From: an uncultured Trueperaceae bacterium
GTDB lineage: Bacteria; Deinococcota; Deinococci; Deinococcales; Trueperaceae
Length of the DNA stretch: 21,433 nt
Direction of reading: 5' to 3'
Assembly (NCBI GenBank): GCA_937907415.1
Contig: CALCHY010000250.1
Location: 1-21,433 of the forward strand
The notes under the pieces were generated by a model. That model was not told the DNA's origin. It searched no databases and saw only the letters and a list, made by a program, of their open reading frames with translations. Below are positions 18,086 through 21,433 of this stretch, one piece after another. Positions within the stretch are counted from its first letter, which is position 1. Every line of letters begins with the position of its first letter. A program made the position numbers and the translations under genes.

Positions 18086-18448
18086 CTACTTCGACCGCGT
18101 AAGCCTGTTAAGGGTGAGGGAGTAGACGACGATCAGCGCGAGCGCAGCGCCGAGCACCGCCAAAGTTGGGAGGACGGCGCGGTCGTTGGCGAGCAGGAGC
18201 CGCCCCAAAGCGAGCTGCACGAGGAACCCGCCGAGCGCAGCGAGGTAGACGGCGCGGGTCGCCTGAGGTTGGGAGGTGACGGTGCGCGCCGCCATGATCG
18301 AGCGGCCGAAGCCGACGAGTGCGGCGGCGTTGACTACGCCGACGACGGCGCCGAAGAGCCAAGGGCCGTCAGCCCACAAGACCGTGACGATGAAAACCTG
18401 CAACGCGGCAAGCGCGGCCGTGATCCGGAAATTGAGCAGAGCGAACAT
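18086..18448 (-). CDS. Four-helix membrane protein, function unknown
   Basis: A 120-residue integral membrane protein with four hydrophobic helices, at about residues 5-24, 30-48, 66-87 and 92-114, and short loops. Size and helix count resemble AtpI (ATP synthase subunit I), including a Gly/Asn-rich GAVVGVVNAAALVGFG helix, but no ATP synthase gene is present here and the resemblance is too weak to name it. The ATG at 18448 is the first possible start, since an in-frame stop lies two codons upstream. The ribosome site is poor. It is divergent from the nitronate monooxygenase-like gene, with a 77-120 base spacer depending on that gene's real start. Confidence 0.7.
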   Translation of the reverse strand: MFALLNFRITAALAALQVFIVTVLWADGPWLFGAVVGVVNAAALVGFGRSIMAARTVTSQPQATRAVYLAALGGFLVQLALGRLLLANDRAVLPTLAVLGAALALIVVYSLTLNRLTRSK

Positions 18449-18525
18449 CGACTACCAGCATGACAGGTGAAGGGCGGATAGGCGCTACGTCACCTAGTTC
18501 TCACTACCCGGACACTCACCGGGTT

Positions 18526-18568
18526 ATGGTGCCCAATCATCCACTTAGCAGCTATCATCCAAGGCGGT
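18526..18568 (+). pseudogene. Displaced 5' end of the nitronate monooxygenase gene (apparent frameshift)
   Basis: In the reading frame of the downstream gene, the codons before its ATG at 18569 read LAAIIQGG, which joins to MGVAVSNW as the conserved N-terminal strand of the family. No ATG, GTG or TTG exists in that frame back to the stop at 18479-18481. An ATG at 18526, followed by MVPNHPLS, is one frame off. Skipping one base near 18544-18553 gives MVPNHPLS-AIIQGGMG, a credible complete N-terminus. A sequence error, a recent mutation or true frameshifting would all look like this. Confidence 0.6.
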
Positions 18569-19996
18569 ATGGGGGTCGCGGTTTCCAACTGGCGGCTGGC
18601 CAGAGCGGTCTCCTCCATCGGCCAGCTTGGCGTGGTCTCGGCGACTGGCATTGACACGGTACTCGTCAGGCGCCTGCAGGACGGCGACAGTGACGGGGTC
18701 GTTAGGCGCGCCATGGCGGCCTTCCCCTTCCCCGAGATCGTCAAGACCACCTTAGCGCGGTACTTCTTGCCAGACGGCCGGCCGCCGGGCAAGCCCTACT
18801 TGCGCGCGCCGATGCCGACCGTGATCGACAATCACGTCCATCACGCCCTCAGCATGCTCGGCTCGTTCGTCGAGGTGTTCCTCGCGAAAGAGGGGCACGA
18901 CGGCAAGGTCGGCGTCAACCTCCTCACTAAACTGCAGCTCCCGAACTTGTCTGCGTTGTACGGCGCCATGTTGGCAGGCGTAGACAACGTGCTGATGGGC
19001 GCTGGCATCCCACGCGAGGTCCCCGGCGCGCTCGACCGCTTGGCGGAGCACGCTTCCGCGACCTTTCGGCTGGACATCACCGAGCACGACAAGGACGCTA
19101 GCGACGCACCGCCGCTGCTGTTCGACCCAGCGAGCTTCGGGGCCACCGGCATGCCTGCGCTCAAGCGACCCGACTTCTTCCCCATCGTCTCAACGCACTC
19201 GCTCGCCAGCATGCTTCATAAGAAGGCGAACGGCTCCGTCCAGGGCTTCGTCGTCGAGGGGCCAACGGCCGGGGGGCACAACGCGCCGCCGCGTACGAAG
19301 AACGTGTTCGACGAGAGCGGGCAGCCCGTGTACGGCGAGCGCGACATCGCTGACCTAGAGAAGATCCGCGAGCTCGGCCTACCGTTCTGGCTGGCTGGCA
19401 GTTACGGCTCGCCCGAGGGACTCGAGCGGGCGCAGGGGCTTGGCGCCGCCGGAGTGCAGGTCGGCACGCTCTTCGCCTACTGCCGCGAGTCCGGCATCAC
19501 TACTGGCATCAAACGCGCCGTGCTCGAGATGACCGCGGCTGGCCGCGCGCAGGTCTTCACCGACCCGCTCGCCTCGCCGACGGGTTTCCCTTTCAAGGTC
19601 GTCGAGATCCCAGGCACGCTCTCGGAGGCGCCCGTTTACGAGGAGCGCCGCCGCGTATGCGACCTCGGTTACCTCCGTGAGGTTTACCGCGACGAGAAGG
19701 GCGAGGCAGGTTACCGCTGCCCCGCAGAGCCCGTGGCTGATTACGTCCGCAAGGGCGGTAAGGTCGAGGACACCGTTGGCCGCAAGTGCCTCTGCAACGC
19801 CCTCATGGCCGATGTCGGCCTCGGTCAGGCGCGTAAGCGTGGCGTCACCGAGCAGCCGCTGGTGACGAGCGGCGACGACCTCGCCGCCATCGTGCCTCTC
19901 CTTGACGCTGATGACGGTTCGTACGGCGCCGCCGACGTGGTCGCGTACTTGCTGGAGCGCGTTGCGGCTCCGGAGCGGGCGGAGATCAGCGCCTAA
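18569..19996 (+). CDS. Nitronate monooxygenase-family FMN protein (2-nitropropane dioxygenase-like)
   Basis: An FMN-dependent TIM-barrel flavoprotein of the nitronate monooxygenase/2-nitropropane dioxygenase superfamily, 475 residues from the ATG at 18569. Landmarks are SNWRLARAVSSIGQLGVVSATGID near the N-terminus, KVGVNLLTKLQLPN, VVEGPTAGGHNAPP (the glycine-rich segment with the usual catalytic histidine) and GAAGVQVGTLFAYCRESG for FMN phosphate binding. The C-terminal third has several cysteines (VCDLGYL, YRCPAEP, KCLCNAL) that could hold a metal or cluster. The barrel's first strand (IIQGG) is missing from this start and is encoded just upstream. The true gene may therefore begin at 18526 with a frame change. 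TATCAT at 18553-18558 and AAGGCGG before the ATG would also allow initiation at 18569. The substrate is unknown. Confidence 0.82.
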   Translation: MGVAVSNWRLARAVSSIGQLGVVSATGIDTVLVRRLQDGDSDGVVRRAMAAFPFPEIVKTTLARYFLPDGRPPGKPYLRAPMPTVIDNHVHHALSMLGSFVEVFLAKEGHDGKVGVNLLTKLQLPNLSALYGAMLAGVDNVLMGAGIPREVPGALDRLAEHASATFRLDITEHDKDASDAPPLLFDPASFGATGMPALKRPDFFPIVSTHSLASMLHKKANGSVQGFVVEGPTAGGHNAPPRTKNVFDESGQPVYGERDIADLEKIRELGLPFWLAGSYGSPEGLERAQGLGAAGVQVGTLFAYCRESGITTGIKRAVLEMTAAGRAQVFTDPLASPTGFPFKVVEIPGTLSEAPVYEERRRVCDLGYLREVYRDEKGEAGYRCPAEPVADYVRKGGKVEDTVGRKCLCNALMADVGLGQARKRGVTEQPLVTSGDDLAAIVPLLDADDGSYGAADVVAYLLERVAAPERAEISA

Positions 19997-20028
19997 GCTT
20001 TGCCCGCCGAGATCGACTCACGTGCCAT

Positions 20029-20063
20029 CTGACCCGCGGAGTTCCGCGGGTCAGTTATTTGTT
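20029..20063 (+). terminator. Intrinsic terminator after the nitronate monooxygenase gene
   Basis: CTGACCCGCGGA (20029-20040) and TCCGCGGGTCAG (20043-20054) are exact reverse complements, giving an 11-12 base-pair GC-rich stem with a tiny loop. TTATTTGTT (20055-20063) follows on the plus strand. This is the only hairpin in the window with a proper T-rich tail. Its right arm overlaps the stop codon of the opposing lipoprotein gene (20051-20053). Confidence 0.85.
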
Positions 20064-21433
20064 CTCGAGAGTCTGACGCGGTAGCTGACGTCGGCGTTCT
20101 CGTCGTGGAGCACGCCATCAAACTCCTTGGCCAGCCTAGAGTCCGCGCCGAAGCGCAGCGTGAAGAGCGGCGCGTCCGCTGGGCCGATGTCGGCCGAACC
20201 TCGCAAGCTGGGTGGGGGCGCCATCTGCGGGCTCAGCCGGTAGTCGTGGAAGTAGGAGGCGCTTACCGCGCCTGCGACCGCCAAAGCGGCCGCCTGGTCG
20301 CCGCTCCACACGAGGTCGCCCGTGAACGCATAACCGCTGAAGGTCGACTCGCCAGTTGGAGGCTCCGCGCTGAGGGTCATCCTGGCGCTGGGGTCGCCGA
20401 GGTGAGGCAACAGCTCGACTGCCGTGCCGGGGCGAGTGACCTCAACCTGGCCACTTGCAGTGGCGGCTACGATCTGGCCGTTGACGTCGTCGACGTCCAG
20501 GGTAGCCGCGAGGTCCCAGTTGTCCACTTGGCCACCGGCCGCGTCTCGGAGCTTGATCGTCTCCCCCACGCTAACGTCGTTCGCCCACACGGTTCCGGCT
20601 TCGTCCTGCCAGACGACGCGGCTGCTTCCGCGCGCGAACCGTACCGCTGCGTCTGGCTTGACTCCAAGTGTGCGCCAAGTTGGGTTCGGCTCGCTCAGAT
20701 CGAGGGCGGTGAGCGTACCAAGGCAGTTGATAGTCGCGAACCAACGCCCGTCGTCGCTGGCTTCCGCTGGCCAGCCGCCCCTGCACGTGCCCTGGTAGAA
20801 GGTGCGCACAGCGCTCGGCGCGGTGGTGTCTACGACGGTCACGTCGCCACGACCGACGTCCCAGAAGGACAGCAGCCTACGGTTGCTGCTCACCTTCATG
20901 CCGTCAGGGAACGGCGGCAGTGCCACCGAGCCCTCCGCGGCGCCGGTGGCGAGGCCCCACCAGTGCAGCCACGGGCTCTCTGTGTTCGCGCCCTGGAGCG
21001 CGAACAGGCGCCCCGACGCAACCGTCAAGGCAGTGAACGTGGTGGCGGGTGGCAGGGTCACGAGTTGGGTGGTGACGGCTCCGGAGTCAAGGCTCACGGT
21101 AGTCACGCTCACGGTGGCGCCGCTACGCTCGAGTTGCACCAACGCAGCGGAGATGGGGTCGTAAGGGGCGTCGGCGAAACCTTGGTAAGGCGCGCCGTCG
21201 CCCTCCGCCCACACCCCACCCACACCGCGCTCGTACAGCCAGCTGTTCTGACCCTGAAACATCACGATGCGCTCGGAGCTTGGGGCCGCTACGACGCGTC
21301 CGACCCCGCTAGCCAAGCCCGTCTTGATCAGCTGCCACTCCCCGTCGAGCACGCGGGCGTCGTCCGGGAACGCGACCACCACGGGCCGTTCGATCCGACA
21401 ACCGCTCAGGAGCAGGGCGGCGAGTACGAGCCA
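20051..21433 (-). CDS. Lipoprotein with beta-propeller-like repeats, 5' end outside window
   Basis: A surface or periplasmic lipoprotein of unknown function, partial at the right edge. A GTG at 21382 could be taken as the start, but the frame stays open to the edge. The 17 codons before it read WLVLAALLLSGC and then RIERP, a textbook lipoprotein signal with lipobox LSGC (Cys codon at 21398-21400). The first few residues therefore lie beyond 21433. About 460 residues are visible. The middle (about 50-330 of the visible part) shows repeated short strands with W-anchored hydrophobic ends (WLHWWGLATG, RLLSFWDVGRGDVTVVD, GRWFATINCLGTLTALDL), suggesting a beta propeller. The last 120 or so residues look like a separate beta domain. 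No catalytic motif is visible. Confidence 0.75.
   Translation of the reverse strand, partial: WLVLAALLLSGCRIERPVVVAFPDDARVLDGEWQLIKTGLASGVGRVVAAPSSERIVMFQGQNSWLYERGVGGVWAEGDGAPYQGFADAPYDPISAALVQLERSGATVSVTTVSLDSGAVTTQLVTLPPATTFTALTVASGRLFALQGANTESPWLHWWGLATGAAEGSVALPPFPDGMKVSSNRRLLSFWDVGRGDVTVVDTTAPSAVRTFYQGTCRGGWPAEASDDGRWFATINCLGTLTALDLSEPNPTWRTLGVKPDAAVRFARGSSRVVWQDEAGTVWANDVSVGETIKLRDAAGGQVDNWDLAATLDVDDVNGQIVAATASGQVEVTRPGTAVELLPHLGDPSARMTLSAEPPTGESTFSGYAFTGDLVWSGDQAAALAVAGAVSASYFHDYRLSPQMAPPPSLRGSADIGPADAPLFTLRFGADSRLAKEFDGVLHDENADVSYRVRLSRTNN

Noticed and set aside
18086..18448. AtpI (ATP synthase subunit I) for the four-helix protein
   Set aside because: The similarity is only in size and helix count, and no ATP synthase genes are in the window.
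18460..18654. Independent 64-codon gene overlapping the start of the nitronate monooxygenase
   Set aside because: After MVPNHPLS it reads out-of-frame through conserved flavoprotein coding sequence. It is better explained as the displaced 5' end of that gene.

Overview
The window is a GC-rich (roughly two-thirds G+C by eye), densely packed bacterial chromosome segment with no mobile element, CRISPR array or RNA gene that I can see. No stretch longer than about 260 bases lacks a gene. The protein set points to a Deinococcota-type organism, possibly Trueperaceae: a ligA-polX operon with a PHP-containing PolX, a KtrB/KtrA potassium system, and Ala/Pro/Arg-rich hypothetical proteins. At least five genes also have a TANNNT -10 hexamer exactly 6 bases before the start codon, the hallmark of leaderless transcripts known from Deinococcus. 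This placement is an inference and no taxonomic search was possible.

Layout. 50-2805: a FadR/FCD-type GntR regulator converges on a long, mostly disordered protein with a C-terminal winged helix. 3060-6363: a DHA1 MFS exporter, then ktrB and ktrA. 6370-6771 is a small secreted protein of unknown function, divergent from a DEDDh exonuclease (6962-7909). A perfect 17-bp hairpin separates that gene from a convergent secreted cytochrome c (8008-8511), which is divergent from a Crp/Fnr regulator (8663-9445). 9459-13753 (minus strand) is a DNA-repair cluster: a small membrane protein, ligA, and polX, the last two overlapping by ATGA. 13861-15822 holds an ArsB/SLC13-type permease and a beta-carbonic anhydrase. 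After a convergent DinB-like protein come yggS and a pyridoxal kinase (16434-18073), a probable vitamin B6 homeostasis operon. A four-helix membrane protein (18086-18448) is divergent from a nitronate monooxygenase-family flavoprotein (to 19996). The window ends inside a lipoprotein (20051 to beyond 21433).

How genes work together. LigA and PolX are complementary gap-filling and nick-sealing enzymes and appear translationally coupled. KtrB and KtrA are the pore and the nucleotide-binding gate of one potassium transporter. YggS and pyridoxal kinase both handle pyridoxal phosphate. Most other neighbours look functionally independent.

Most notable observations: the leaderless promoter signature; a nitronate monooxygenase whose conserved N-terminal strand is encoded upstream of its only in-frame start and reaches an upstream ATG only through a +1 frame change; an upstream lipoprotein signal on the right-edge gene; several perfect operator-like dyads in divergent promoters; and an FCD regulator that has lost three of four metal ligands. 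I did not find a convincing new multi-gene system.
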